From NCBI GenBank assembly GCA_031292515.1, contig JARLGZ010000271.1, positions 1-49,706 on the forward strand: a DNA stretch of 49,706 nt, read 5' to 3'. Shown here piece after piece: positions 32,002 to 41,061 of this stretch (positions are counted from its first letter, which is position 1; each line of letters begins with the position of its first letter). The position numbers and the translations under genes were made by a program. The notes under the pieces were generated by a model, which saw nothing but the letters and a program-made list of their open reading frames with translations, was not told the DNA's origin and made no database searches. Source of the DNA: Puia sp. (GTDB taxonomy: Bacteria > Bacteroidota > Bacteroidia > Chitinophagales > Chitinophagaceae).

Positions 32002-32127
32002 ATGAAAAAGATCTTCGGTAACATCCACCTTGGAGAAAACGCAAGGACCGCATTGCTCGCCATTGGCTTTCTTTCACTGGTAATGATTCTCTCTTATTTG
32101 TTCTTTACCAGCTCGGTCAACGGCTAG
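32002..32127 (+). CDS. Tiny single-pass membrane protein, 41 residues
   Basis: ATG to TAG encodes a basic N-terminus (KKIFGNIHLGENAR) and one hydrophobic helix (TALLAIGFLSLVMILSYLFF) ending TSSVNG. It has its own promoter (31792-31820), a long leader and a strong terminator (32255-32285), so a dedicated transcript is likely. Alternatives are a small membrane regulator or a type I toxin-like peptide; nothing proves either. Confidence 0.6.
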   Translation: MKKIFGNIHLGENARTALLAIGFLSLVMILSYLFFTSSVNG

Positions 32128-32254
32128 TATTGACAACGATTGCCGGAAAAGGGTCGACCTTTTAAAAGGAACCTGATTTGCTAACAGCCATACGCTATAT
32201 GAATGGAGTAAGTCTATTTTTTTACCTTTTTATAAATCGGCAGTGATACTTTCT

Positions 32255-32285
32255 AAATCCCCCCACCTTCAGGGGGGATTTTTTT
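32255..32285 (+). terminator. Rho-independent terminator before valS
   Basis: AAATCCCCCC (32255-32264) pairs perfectly with GGGGGGATTT (32272-32281) and a T-run follows. It closes the transcript of the second tiny ORF. Confidence 0.93.
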
Positions 32286-32344
32286 ATGGCTTATTTTTTA
32301 TGCCGGATCTCCTGTTTACTGCCCCTTCCCTCCCGAACAATTCT

Positions 32345-32352
32345 TACATTTG
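32345..32352 (+). promoter_or_regulatory. -7 box of valS
   Basis: TACATTTG is an exact TAnnTTTG box 34 bases before the valS ATG. Confidence 0.6.
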
Positions 32353-32386
32353 CACTCCGATTACAATAAGAACAGAATCAAGCAGT

Positions 32387-35140
32387 ATGACCAAGGAATT
32401 GAGCAAAAACTATGATCCGGCGACAGTGGAAGACAGGTGGTATGCGCACTGGCTGGAGAGCCATTATTTTAGCAGCCGGCCCGACTCCCGCCCGGCGTTC
32501 ACGGTGGTGATCCCGCCTCCCAATGTGACAGGAGTGCTGCATATGGGGCATACCCTGAACGAGACCGTACAGGATATCCTCGTACGAAAGGCCCGTATGA
32601 GCGGGTTTAACGCCTGCTGGGTACCCGGCAGCGACCATGCGTCCATCGCGACAGAAGCCAAGGTCGTGGGGATGTTAAAGGAAAGGGGCATCGATAAGAA
32701 CGAACTCAGCCGTCCTGAGTTCATGAAATATGCGTATGAATGGAAGGATAAATACGGGGGCATCATCTATAACCAGATCCGGAAACTGGGTTGCAGCGTG
32801 GACTGGGACAGGGTCTCTTTCACTATGGACCCGGACTATTATACGGCTGTACTAAAGGTATTCGAAGACCTGTACAACCAGGGGCTGATCTACCGGGGAG
32901 CCCGGATGATCAACTGGGATCCGGCTGCCAAAACGGCCCTCAGCGACGAAGAAGTCGAATACAGGGATTTGCAGGGTAAACTCTATTATATCGACTATAG
33001 AGTGGTCAATGAGGACGGCAGTGACTATATCCCTGCGGGCACATCCGCAGGTACCGCCCGTGGGTCGGGGCCGGAGACAATCGTCATAGCAACCCAGCGA
33101 CCGGAGACGATCATGGGAGACACGGCCATCTGTGTAAATCCCACCGACGAAAGATACCTGCACCTGAAAGGCAAATTCGCGATCGTTCCGCTTGTCAACC
33201 GGAAGGTTCCCTTCATCTTCGATGAATATGTCGATCCCGCTTTTGGAACCGGCGCTTTAAAAGTCACGCCCGCCCACGACATCAATGACTACAACCTGGG
33301 GCTCAAACATGGTCTGCCGATCATAGACACCCTGAATGAAGACGGCACATTAAGCAGCGCGGCGGAAGTGTTTGTGGGCCTGGACCGCTTCGAGGCGAGG
33401 AAACAGGCGATCGCACAGCTCAAACGCGAAGGTCTCCTGGTAAAAGAAGAGGAATACCCCACCCGGCTTGGCTTCTCCCAGCGAACCAACGCCGTCGTGG
33501 AACCCAGGATCTCCACCCAGTGGTTCGTAAGGATGAAAGAACTGGCTGAACCCGCGCTAAAGGCGGTCACGGAGGGGCATATCCGCATCCATCCCGGCGA
33601 CAAATTCCTGGCGACCTATAAATACTGGCTCGAAAATGTCAAGGACTGGTGTATTTCGCGTCAACTTTGGTGGGGGCAGCAGATCCCGGCATGGTATGAC
33701 GACCAGGGGAATTTTGTCGTCGCCGGCAGTGAAGAAAAAGCACTAAAAGCCTACGAAGCCAGGTTCGGAGCCCCGGCAGGAAAGCTTACACAGGACGAAG
33801 ACGTCCTGGATACCTGGTTCTCTTCCTGGCTGTGGCCGATCGAAGTGTTCAAAGGCATCACGCAACCGGGCAATCCCGATATAAATTATTACTACCCTAC
33901 TTCCGTGCTGGTAACGGGCCAGGACATCATCTTCTTCTGGGTGGCCCGCATGATCATGGCCGGTATGCATACCTTTGCCGGAGACCTTCCGATGGAAAAA
34001 AGGATCCCCTTCCGGGATGTCTATTTTACGGGCATGGTAAGGGACAAACAAGGCCGGAAAATGAGCAAAAGCCTGGGGAACTCCCCCGACCTCCTGGCGC
34101 TGATAGAGAAATACGGCGCTGACGCCACCCGCTTCGGGATCATGATCTCCTCTCCTGCCGGTAATGATCTGCTTTTTGATGAAGCTTCGCTGGAACAAGG
34201 CCGCAATTTTAACAACAAGCTCTGGAATGCGCTGAAACTGGTCCGGAGTTGGGGTGAACGGATGCAGGGAGAAGGTGTGGGCGCCGACCAACGCCCCGGC
34301 CATTTCGCCGTGAAATGGTTTGCCAGCCGGCTGAATGAGGCCACTGCGGAGGTAGACAGGCTGCTCAGGGAATTTCGCCTGAGCGAAGCCTTAAAGACGA
34401 TTTATTCGCTGATCTGGGACGACTTCTGCAGCTGGTACCTGGAATGGGTCAAACCGGGTTTCGAACAGCCGATCGAAGCCTCCATATACAGAGAGACGGT
34501 CATCTTCTATGAGCGGCTCATGCAGTTGTTGCATCCCTTTATGCCTTTTATCACCGAAGAGATTTATCATTTGTTAAAAGACCGGGCAGCGGGCGATGAT
34601 CTGTGCGTGAAGCAATTCGCAGGACCGGGTTCTGTCGAAAAGGAGATCATTTCAAACGGGGAGGACCTGAAAACCTTTCTTACCAAGGGCAGGGAATTCA
34701 GACAGGAAAACAATTTAAAATTCTCTACCCCTATAAAGAAGATCATTTTTCCTGCACCTGTTTTCGGGGAAGACGACAGCATCTATGAGGTGCTGAAGAA
34801 ACAGTTGAATACGGCGAGTATTTTGTTTGAAGCGGATGTAAAAAATACGGACGCTTCGGTATCCTCTTCGACCACTGCCGCTACTACTATTCCTTTTAAA
34901 AATTACCAGGTCGTATTTGAGACGGAACAGGCCATCGATACGTCAAAACGGAAAGAGGAACTGCAAAAGGAACTAAAATATTTGGAAGGATTCCTGGTTT
35001 CCGTGGAGAAAAAGCTGGGTAACGAACGGTTTGTCCAGAATGCCAGGCCCGATATCCTGGAAAACGAACGCAGGAAAAAAGAAGATGCGGAATCGAAGAT
35101 CAAGGCCATTGAAGAGAGCTTATCGAAGATGCATGGATAG
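32387..35140 (+). CDS. valS: Valyl-tRNA synthetase
   Basis: Class I aminoacyl-tRNA synthetase charging tRNA-Val; 917 residues. The HIGH signature is NVTGVLHMGHTLNE (HMGH at 52-55) and the KMSKS signature GRKMSKSLGNSPD near residue 558. The editing domain has QRPETIMGDTAICVNP, and a C-terminal coiled coil (KRKEELQKELKYLEGFLVSVEKKLGNERFVQNARPDILENERRK) is the ValRS tRNA-binding arm, here split for description into its heptads. The ATG at 32387 is correct; the open frame upstream runs through the terminator. The stop codon lies in the first copy of a short tandem repeat. Confidence 0.97.
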   Translation: MTKELSKNYDPATVEDRWYAHWLESHYFSSRPDSRPAFTVVIPPPNVTGVLHMGHTLNETVQDILVRKARMSGFNACWVPGSDHASIATEAKVVGMLKERGIDKNELSRPEFMKYAYEWKDKYGGIIYNQIRKLGCSVDWDRVSFTMDPDYYTAVLKVFEDLYNQGLIYRGARMINWDPAAKTALSDEEVEYRDLQGKLYYIDYRVVNEDGSDYIPAGTSAGTARGSGPETIVIATQRPETIMGDTAICVNPTDERYLHLKGKFAIVPLVNRKVPFIFDEYVDPAFGTGALKVTPAHDINDYNLGLKHGLPIIDTLNEDGTLSSAAEVFVGLDRFEARKQAIAQLKREGLLVKEEEYPTRLGFSQRTNAVVEPRISTQWFVRMKELAEPALKAVTEGHIRIHPGDKFLATYKYWLENVKDWCISRQLWWGQQIPAWYDDQGNFVVAGSEEKALKAYEARFGAPAGKLTQDEDVLDTWFSSWLWPIEVFKGITQPGNPDINYYYPTSVLVTGQDIIFFWVARMIMAGMHTFAGDLPMEKRIPFRDVYFTGMVRDKQGRKMSKSLGNSPDLLALIEKYGADATRFGIMISSPAGNDLLFDEASLEQGRNFNNKLWNALKLVRSWGERMQGEGVGADQRPGHFAVKWFASRLNEATAEVDRLLREFRLSEALKTIYSLIWDDFCSWYLEWVKPGFEQPIEASIYRETVIFYERLMQLLHPFMPFITEEIYHLLKDRAAGDDLCVKQFAGPGSVEKEIISNGEDLKTFLTKGREFRQENNLKFSTPIKKIIFPAPVFGEDDSIYEVLKKQLNTASILFEADVKNTDASVSSSTTAATTIPFKNYQVVFETEQAIDTSKRKEELQKELKYLEGFLVSVEKKLGNERFVQNARPDILENERRKKEDAESKIKAIEESLSKMHG

Positions 35141-35234
35141 AGAACATCAATGGATAGAACTTCAATGAACAGACGGTCGAATGGATAGACGGTCGAATGG
35201 ATAGATGATCGAATGGATAGATGATCGAAAGCAT
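35133..35234 (+). repeat. 16-bp tandem repeat spanning the valS stop codon
   Basis: ATGGATAG occurs at 35133 (holding the valS stop), 35150, 35181, 35197 and 35213, with a degenerate copy at 35165. The core is four 16-bp units starting at 35171, 35187, 35203 and 35219: two copies of AGACGGTCGAATGGAT, one AGATGATCGAATGGAT and one decayed copy. Confidence 0.93.
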
Positions 35235-35334
35235 AAAAAAAGCTGCGGAAATTAAGCGGCGGTTAAATCCTGTTAAATTCCGGGTTAAAAGCAGGGGCGG
35301 ACCTTGACAGGGACAGGGGTAAAAGCTAACTTTC

Positions 35335-35622
35335 ATGAAAAACAATTCTATGCGTATTGTTACCCTGGCCCTGCTGTCGTGTGCGGTATTTACAGCCCGC
35401 GCGGTCAAACGGCCCATCAGCAGCGAACCCGCCCGGAACAACCAGGATTTTACCGTAGAGTACCTCTTTGAGCACGACGGCTGCAAGGTATATCGATTCC
35501 TGGACCGGACGAACCTCGGCACGTATTATGTCTATTATACCAACTGCAACGGTGATGTGGTTGCCCGCACAGACAGCACGGCTATAAAGAATTCTATCCG
35601 CGTCACGCACCCCGGCAATTGA
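35335..35622 (+). CDS. Small secreted protein, DUF4884-like
   Basis: 95 residues. A signal-peptide-like start (RIVTLALLSCAVFTARA) is followed by a compact domain with two cysteines in FEHDGCKVYRFLDR and YYVYYTNCNGDV, a pattern I associate with the DUF4884 group of Bacteroidota. The two Cys may form a disulphide in the periplasm. Function unknown. TAACTTTC just before the ATG is close to a -7 box. Confidence 0.7.
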   Translation: MKNNSMRIVTLALLSCAVFTARAVKRPISSEPARNNQDFTVEYLFEHDGCKVYRFLDRTNLGTYYVYYTNCNGDVVARTDSTAIKNSIRVTHPGN

Positions 35623-35688
35623 TGATCTGGCGCCCCGCCAATGGCTGCATCTAACTGCAATAAATGCAATAACCGCCAATGGATGTAT

Positions 35689-38616
35689 CTAATAGATATC
35701 GTATAGCGCATGTTTTGCGCTATATCCCTGTGACAGCAGGTTCAAAGGAAGTATGAGCTGCCACTGATTGGGCCCGCGGCCTTCAAAATCGGGATCCACC
35801 AGCCGGCTATACCGGATTCCAAAGGTGATCGCCAACTGGTTCCACCATTGCGTGTCGAAGAAAATTTCGGTGCCATAGGACCGGAAAGGAGCTTTGAATT
35901 CCCCTCCCCCCGTGTAAAAATCGAGCACCTTCGTATAATCATAATAGAGGTTGGCGCGTATCCGCTGGAAGTAGATGATATTCCCCACACCCCAGTCGGG
36001 ATAGACCAGAGGAAGGTTATAGTTGGCGGAGAGCAGCCACATTCGATAAAAATTCTCCGCGGTATACCCGCGCGAAAAAGGAAAACCATTGGAGAACCGG
36101 GCATTGTTCAACGTATCCCTTTGCTGAAACGAGGCTCCCAGCACCAGGTTGTGTGTGAAAGCCAGGCCCGGCAGGTATAGGTAACCCGTGGCGAGGAATT
36201 GGTTGGCAACGAGGGCGGTGACGGCGCGGCTATAGCTGATATAGACCGTCTGCGCAAAACGCGGGTAAATCTGTTGCTGGGCCTGCTGCGACTGGTGGGT
36301 AAAACTCAGGAAAGGGTCGATATAGGCAAAAGCCTTGCTGTTCAGCGAGTCTTTGAATATTCCCTGGTAATAGCGCTGGTTGTAGACCAGGTCGGAGCCG
36401 AATTGAAGGCTGGTATAGGTCAGGTGGCGGGTATCATTCAGGGGGATGCTGAAGCCGGCGCGCGCTTCTGTCTCGTTCCAATAGACTTTTTGGTTGCCAT
36501 ACAGGGAGTTCCGGTCGAAGGTATAGTCCCATCCTGCATCGAGATAAGGGAACAGCACGCCATAGGTGCCATCGACACCGACCTGTTTGTATCCTTCGTC
36601 ACGGTTATAGGTAAGGTACAGCTCCGATTGGAGGGTGTTTAAGACGTTTTCGCTGACCAGGGAGAAGGTATAATCCGGGTCGTTGATATAGGGTCTCCAG
36701 CTATGGAAATTGATGAGGTGGAAAGAGGCCGGGTATCGCTTCACCGGGTAGGAGCCCGTACCGATTCTGTCGAGCAGGTGGGCATAGCCCCTATTCAGGG
36801 AGTCGATGCCCTGGACCGGCAGGTCCTGTACCCAGGCCATTGCGGGAATCGCCTCCAGCTGCAGATGCCGGTGATCCGTCGTATCCGCGCGATACCCGAC
36901 TGCTGTAAAGACGTTCCAGGCATATTTGTCACCGCTCCGGTCTCCTCCGGCCTGGAATTGATACTGGCCGGTTGCCGGATCGCCATGCGGAAGATGCACC
37001 CTGAAGACAGATGGAGGATTTGTCGGAGACAGGGCGGAAAGCCCTGCCACGCAATAGATCCGGTCCTGCCCGTTCCGGGAAGCGGTGAACCAGATCGTAT
37101 CCCGGCTTACGGAGGGGAACCCGATCGTCTGAAAGCTGAAAGGCAACAGGAAGGTGTCGAAGCCGTCTGTGAGGTTGACCAGGGCCAGTGACATTTCCCC
37201 GCGCGCGTTGCGGACGGCCGACACGACCCGGTCCTTCGTATAGAACTTCGGATAGGTATAGAACAAGGAGTCCGGGTTCGGTACCCGCTTCTCTATTTCT
37301 CCAGTGTGACCATTCAGCAGGTAGAGCGTACAGGTTCCGTTGACACCTTCCTCGACTGCAATGACATGTTCCCCGTCGTCGGAGATATCGGGTGCAAAAT
37401 ATTTTGACCGGGTCGTGATCCTATGGTCTTTGCCGGAGGCTGCGTCGAGCACCCGGATTACGCTATAGTCCCTCCAGGTCCATCGCGGATCCGTCTCGTA
37501 GGCGGCATAGGCGATCTTCCCGTTCCGGTAGGAGAAATAATTATCCAGCGATATGGCTCTCGTCCGCAGGATCTTCTCCTTCCCGTCCCCAAGATCCCGG
37601 AGCATGAATACGGGGACCTTTTTATAGCTGCTGCGTGCGTAGACGATCGTGTCGGGACCGGTGAATTGAGGAAACTCTTCGTTCGCCACGAAATGCCTGT
37701 GTGAGCGGTCATAATCGGCAACCGGATCGGATCCTTTGGGAAAGCGATCCTCGTGAAGGAAGTTTTCCAGCGCGTCCTGGCGAAACTGGTTGAAGGAAAT
37801 ACCCGTGTATTTGCGGACGGCGTTCTGCAGGGGATAGAACAGCCCTTTGAAAGAAGCCGCGTCCAGCGTTACTTTTTTCCAGAATTCATCGCCGTATCGT
37901 TCCCTGCCGTAAGACACCATCATATATCCGAGCGGATACCAATCGGGGACATAGTCCCGGAGAGAGCCATTCCGTAATTTCATCCAGGAGTAATGTTTGC
38001 CGGCCGACCATAATGCGCGGTAGCCGTTGAAGAAATATGGCAGCCTCCCCCTGCCCTGATCGCTTGTAAGCGTCTCCTGGTAGACGGCATCTCCTTCCCA
38101 GAACCAATTCGGAATGGCGAGGCTGTTCATGAGCGCCTGGCCGCCTTCGCCAAACAGGTAATAAAAGGCGCCCGAAAGTCCTACGCGGAAATTGTTGAAC
38201 TGCTGGACATGCCTGTATTCATGGATGGCGAGCATCTTCTGCCAGGGCAGGCTGCCGAGGTCGAAGCTGTTTTGTTCGGGCGTGAGCTGAAACTCGCTCC
38301 GGAAGGGAGCCAGGGCCACATACCCGTTTGCGATCGTCGTCTGGTTACGGAATACGATGTTCACTTTCTGCTGATGTCCGCCTATCGTCTGCACCGTGGA
38401 CCTGCTGAGGCTGTGAACGATGGCAGCCACCTGCTGAGCCTGCCTCTCCATGCCCACCGGGAAGATGATACGTGCCGTATCCGTATTGATCTGCCGCCAT
38501 TTCAGGGATGGCGGGTCGCCTCCGAATTGCTGGGCGAGAAGACCGGTATTCATGAAAAAGAGCGGAAAGCCGAGGAGCAGAAAAAACACCGGAATACGGA
38601 GAGCGATCCTATCCAT
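35689..38616 (-). CDS. Outer-membrane protein with peptidase-MA-like zinc domain, TolB-like propeller and beta-barrel
   Basis: 975 residues from the ATG at 38616, with a signal peptide (PVFFLLLGFPLFFMNTGLLAQQ). Residues ~40-330 resemble a gluzincin: AIHEYRHVQQF has HExxH (His132, Glu133, His136), and WFWEGDAVYQE supplies the expected third ligand Glu174. Residues ~335-600 hold blades of a TolB/WD-type propeller (YFAPDISDDGEHVIAVEEG, GFPSVSRDTIWFTASRNGQDRIY). Residues ~640-975 are aromatic, alternating strands of an outer-membrane barrel. It may be a surface or periplasmic protease anchored in the outer membrane. A -7 box ends six bases before the ATG. Confidence 0.82.
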   Translation of the reverse strand: MDRIALRIPVFFLLLGFPLFFMNTGLLAQQFGGDPPSLKWRQINTDTARIIFPVGMERQAQQVAAIVHSLSRSTVQTIGGHQQKVNIVFRNQTTIANGYVALAPFRSEFQLTPEQNSFDLGSLPWQKMLAIHEYRHVQQFNNFRVGLSGAFYYLFGEGGQALMNSLAIPNWFWEGDAVYQETLTSDQGRGRLPYFFNGYRALWSAGKHYSWMKLRNGSLRDYVPDWYPLGYMMVSYGRERYGDEFWKKVTLDAASFKGLFYPLQNAVRKYTGISFNQFRQDALENFLHEDRFPKGSDPVADYDRSHRHFVANEEFPQFTGPDTIVYARSSYKKVPVFMLRDLGDGKEKILRTRAISLDNYFSYRNGKIAYAAYETDPRWTWRDYSVIRVLDAASGKDHRITTRSKYFAPDISDDGEHVIAVEEGVNGTCTLYLLNGHTGEIEKRVPNPDSLFYTYPKFYTKDRVVSAVRNARGEMSLALVNLTDGFDTFLLPFSFQTIGFPSVSRDTIWFTASRNGQDRIYCVAGLSALSPTNPPSVFRVHLPHGDPATGQYQFQAGGDRSGDKYAWNVFTAVGYRADTTDHRHLQLEAIPAMAWVQDLPVQGIDSLNRGYAHLLDRIGTGSYPVKRYPASFHLINFHSWRPYINDPDYTFSLVSENVLNTLQSELYLTYNRDEGYKQVGVDGTYGVLFPYLDAGWDYTFDRNSLYGNQKVYWNETEARAGFSIPLNDTRHLTYTSLQFGSDLVYNQRYYQGIFKDSLNSKAFAYIDPFLSFTHQSQQAQQQIYPRFAQTVYISYSRAVTALVANQFLATGYLYLPGLAFTHNLVLGASFQQRDTLNNARFSNGFPFSRGYTAENFYRMWLLSANYNLPLVYPDWGVGNIIYFQRIRANLYYDYTKVLDFYTGGGEFKAPFRSYGTEIFFDTQWWNQLAITFGIRYSRLVDPDFEGRGPNQWQLILPLNLLSQGYSAKHALYDIY

Positions 38617-38622
38617 ACAGGA

Positions 38623-38630
38623 CAAATTTA
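38623..38630 (-). promoter_or_regulatory. -7 box adjoining the start of the peptidase/barrel gene (leaderless)
   Basis: TAAATTTG on the minus strand is an exact TAnnTTTG box; the ATG at 38616 begins seven bases after its last G, where transcription should start. Confidence 0.6.
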
Positions 38631-38697
38631 CCGGATGAAATTACAATTTTCTCTTTATCTCTTACATTCGTGTTTCCTAATTTACCGCCACGGCTAC

Positions 38698-40281
38698 ATG
38701 AAAAGAAAATTTCAATGGTTGTTTCCTTCTTCGAACTATGACGCCGTCCCGGTGGCCATTGGCGGATTTCTGATCATTTATGCCCTTACGCGCCACAGTG
38801 GGATCGGTGTTTCCCCCGATTCGATCGTATATATGAGCTCGGCTGCCAATTTCGTCGAACACGGCGTATTAAAGGATTACCAGAACGTTCCCATCGCCGA
38901 CTTCCCTTGTTTTTATCCGCTGTTTTTGAGCGGGCTGCTGTTTATAACCCGGTTAAAGGTGATGGACTTCGCTCCGGTACTGAATGGGTTACTGTTTGCG
39001 CTGCTGATTTATGGCTGGGGCTGGGTGATGGAGCGGTTCCGCGTCTGTTCGAAGATCTATAAATGGATATTGCTGGTCATTATCGCGACAAGCCCTTGTC
39101 TGCTGGAGGTATATTCCATGCTCTGGTCGGAGACCTTATTCATGCTCTGGATCCTTTTATTGATGCCCGCGCTCCGGCACTATGGCAGGGCCCGCTCCAC
39201 CGGTTCCGTGCTTGTGGTGGGACTGATCACCGCGATGGCTTGTATCACGCGTTATGCGGGCATTACGCTGGCAGGAACGGCCGGTCTTTTCATACTGCTG
39301 GGGGGATCTCTGAAGCCTCTGAAGAAGATAGCCCACCTCTTTCTCTTCGGACTGGTGTCGGCCTCCCTGCTGACCCTGAACCTGATCAGGAACAATCTTG
39401 TTAACGGCACCCTTACCGGCTGGCGTGAAAAAGGGATCACTTCCTTCGGTCAGAACCTCCACGACCTCGGTTCGGTATTTTGCGACTGGCTGCCTTTTTT
39501 TAACGGTCGCTATGCCGGGGCTGCTGCTTTGGCAGTCTGCTGGTTCGGGCTGCTGGCATTCCTTTTTGTGCGGAGGCTGGTCCGGTGGTTTGCGGCCTCC
39601 CCCCCTCTTCCTGCCGTTGAGCCGGATACCATCGGATTCTGGTCGTATGAGAATATGGCGACCGTTTTTTTTATCGTCTATTTCCTGTTTATCCTTCTTT
39701 CCGCGACGTTTTCGAGGTTTCAGACTTTGAATAGCCGGCTTCTTTCCCCTCTGTTCATACCCTGGGTCCTGGGCGCCAGCTCCTGGGTGCCCTCCCTGTT
39801 CAGACAGCTGGCGACCGGCAGGCGGAGGAGATGGCGGATTCCTGCGCTGATCGCCGCGCTCCTGGCTGCGGGATGCTTTCTATGGGGACAGAAGCAAACC
39901 GACGCCGAGACCTGGGACGGGGTAAAGGATGCCGGCATACCGGGATATACCGAAGATCCCTGGCGGAATTCGGAGACCGTGAAATATATCAGGGACAACA
40001 AGACCTTTTTCGAGAACTTTTCAAAAAGATATACCCTCTATTCCAATGCCAATGACGCGGTCTGGTTCCTGCTAGGCGGCCTGCATGCCGATATGCTCCC
40101 TCATAAGGACTTTAAAAACGACATAGCCGAGTTCCTGGCTGAGAAGACTTTCTACGTCTTCTGGTTTAATGACGCCAGTAATCCCGACCTTCTCACCATT
40201 CCCTTCATCAGCAGCCATGTCCGCATGGTCGAGGAACACCATTTCGAGGATGGCGCTGTCTATAAATTTTCCGCACCCTGA
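38698..40281 (+). CDS. Polytopic membrane glycosyltransferase (GT-C fold, PMT/ArnT-like)
   Basis: About 527 residues with roughly 10-12 membrane helices. The first periplasmic loop contains HSGIGVSPDSIVYMSSAANF, where the acidic residue after the first helix fits the catalytic position of GT-C enzymes using polyprenyl-phosphate sugars. A soluble C-terminal domain (~400-527) follows. It likely modifies envelope glycans or lipids; donor and acceptor are unknown. I use ATG 38698; ATG 38635 is in frame, and the open frame further upstream is antisense to the barrel gene. Confidence 0.8.
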   Translation: MKRKFQWLFPSSNYDAVPVAIGGFLIIYALTRHSGIGVSPDSIVYMSSAANFVEHGVLKDYQNVPIADFPCFYPLFLSGLLFITRLKVMDFAPVLNGLLFALLIYGWGWVMERFRVCSKIYKWILLVIIATSPCLLEVYSMLWSETLFMLWILLLMPALRHYGRARSTGSVLVVGLITAMACITRYAGITLAGTAGLFILLGGSLKPLKKIAHLFLFGLVSASLLTLNLIRNNLVNGTLTGWREKGITSFGQNLHDLGSVFCDWLPFFNGRYAGAAALAVCWFGLLAFLFVRRLVRWFAASPPLPAVEPDTIGFWSYENMATVFFIVYFLFILLSATFSRFQTLNSRLLSPLFIPWVLGASSWVPSLFRQLATGRRRRWRIPALIAALLAAGCFLWGQKQTDAETWDGVKDAGIPGYTEDPWRNSETVKYIRDNKTFFENFSKRYTLYSNANDAVWFLLGGLHADMLPHKDFKNDIAEFLAEKTFYVFWFNDASNPDLLTIPFISSHVRMVEEHHFEDGAVYKFSAP

Positions 40282-40307
40282 CGGTCCCTCAATTGGCCAC
40301 TATCCGT

Positions 40308-40315
40308 TATTTTTG
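40308..40315 (+). promoter_or_regulatory. -7 box adjoining the start of the PrsW gene (leaderless)
   Basis: TATTTTTG is an exact TAnnTTTG box; the ATG at 40321 begins six bases after its G, the same distance as from the tRNA-Ser box to the tRNA. Confidence 0.6.
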
Positions 40316-40320
40316 ACACT

Positions 40321-41019
40321 ATGGTATTATTGTTGGCCCTGGCCATCGCTCCGGGTGTCGCCATCTGCCTGTTGGTATATTCCAGGCGCAAATATGAGAA
40401 AGAGCCTTCCCGTTATCTGGGCATCTCTTTCGTACTGGGAATGCTTGCCACGGTCCCGGCCTTCCTCGTTCAGTCATTGACGAAGGACGTGCGGGAAGCC
40501 AGGGTCCATCATTCTATCTGGGAGTATGCCTGGTATGCTTATGTAGTTGTCGCCCTGAGCGAAGAGGGAAGCAAATATCTCATGTTGCGGCTATACGCCT
40601 ACCCCAGAAAGGCCTTCAACGAGCCTTTCGACGGCATCGTGTATTCGATCATGGTGGGCATGGGTTTTGCAACCGTAGAAAATATCGAATACGTGCGGCA
40701 GTTTGGTTATGAGACCGGGTTGGTACGCTTTTTTCTCGCCATTCCCGCCCACGCCGCCTTTGCGGTATTAATGGGATACTATGTGGGGTTGGCCAAGTTC
40801 AACCCGGGACGATCGGTTTGGCTGATGTGGAAGGGGCTGCTGATCGCCGTATTATTTCATGGCAGCTTTGACTTTTTCCTTTTCCTGCAGCAGAATGAAA
40901 CGGCCACCCGTTATGTTTCCACGGGTTTGTTATCTTTCGGGGCTTTTGCTTCTTTTTATATAGCGGTAAGGCTGGCCATGCGGTCGATCAGGATGCATGC
41001 GCGGTTGACGCAGGAATAA
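40321..41019 (+). CDS. PrsW-family intramembrane metalloprotease
   Basis: 232 residues and about 7-8 membrane helices. The family's catalytic motifs are present: EEGSK (Glu81, Glu82), GFATVENIEY (Glu120-Asn121), IPAHAAFAVLMGYY (His144) and LFHGSFDFF (His180). PrsW cleaves an anti-sigma factor in Bacillus; no anti-sigma gene is adjacent here, so the target is open. The TAA lies at the head of a tandem repeat. Confidence 0.92.
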   Translation: MVLLLALAIAPGVAICLLVYSRRKYEKEPSRYLGISFVLGMLATVPAFLVQSLTKDVREARVHHSIWEYAWYAYVVVALSEEGSKYLMLRLYAYPRKAFNEPFDGIVYSIMVGMGFATVENIEYVRQFGYETGLVRFFLAIPAHAAFAVLMGYYVGLAKFNPGRSVWLMWKGLLIAVLFHGSFDFFLFLQQNETATRYVSTGLLSFGAFASFYIAVRLAMRSIRMHARLTQE

Positions 41020-41051
41020 ACGACCCAGTCGAATAAGACCCAGTCGAATAA
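41014..41051 (+). repeat. 15-bp tandem repeat spanning the PrsW gene stop codon
   Basis: GACCCAGTCGAATAA is repeated exactly at 41022-41036 and 41037-41051. Its end GAATAA also forms the last codons and stop of the gene (41014-41019). The second copy ends 10 bp before the GNAT gene. Confidence 0.92.
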
Positions 41052-41061
41052 ATGATACAAT

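Noticed and set aside
32243-32386. Upstream extension of the valS frame
   Set aside because: It runs through a perfect terminator hairpin and the promoter.
35133-35234. A CRISPR array downstream of valS
   Set aside because: Units are contiguous 16-mers without spacers, and no cas genes are present.
38209-38697. Upstream extension of the polytopic glycosyltransferase frame
   Set aside because: It is antisense to the peptidase/barrel gene and has no membrane or signal features; the true start is near 38698.
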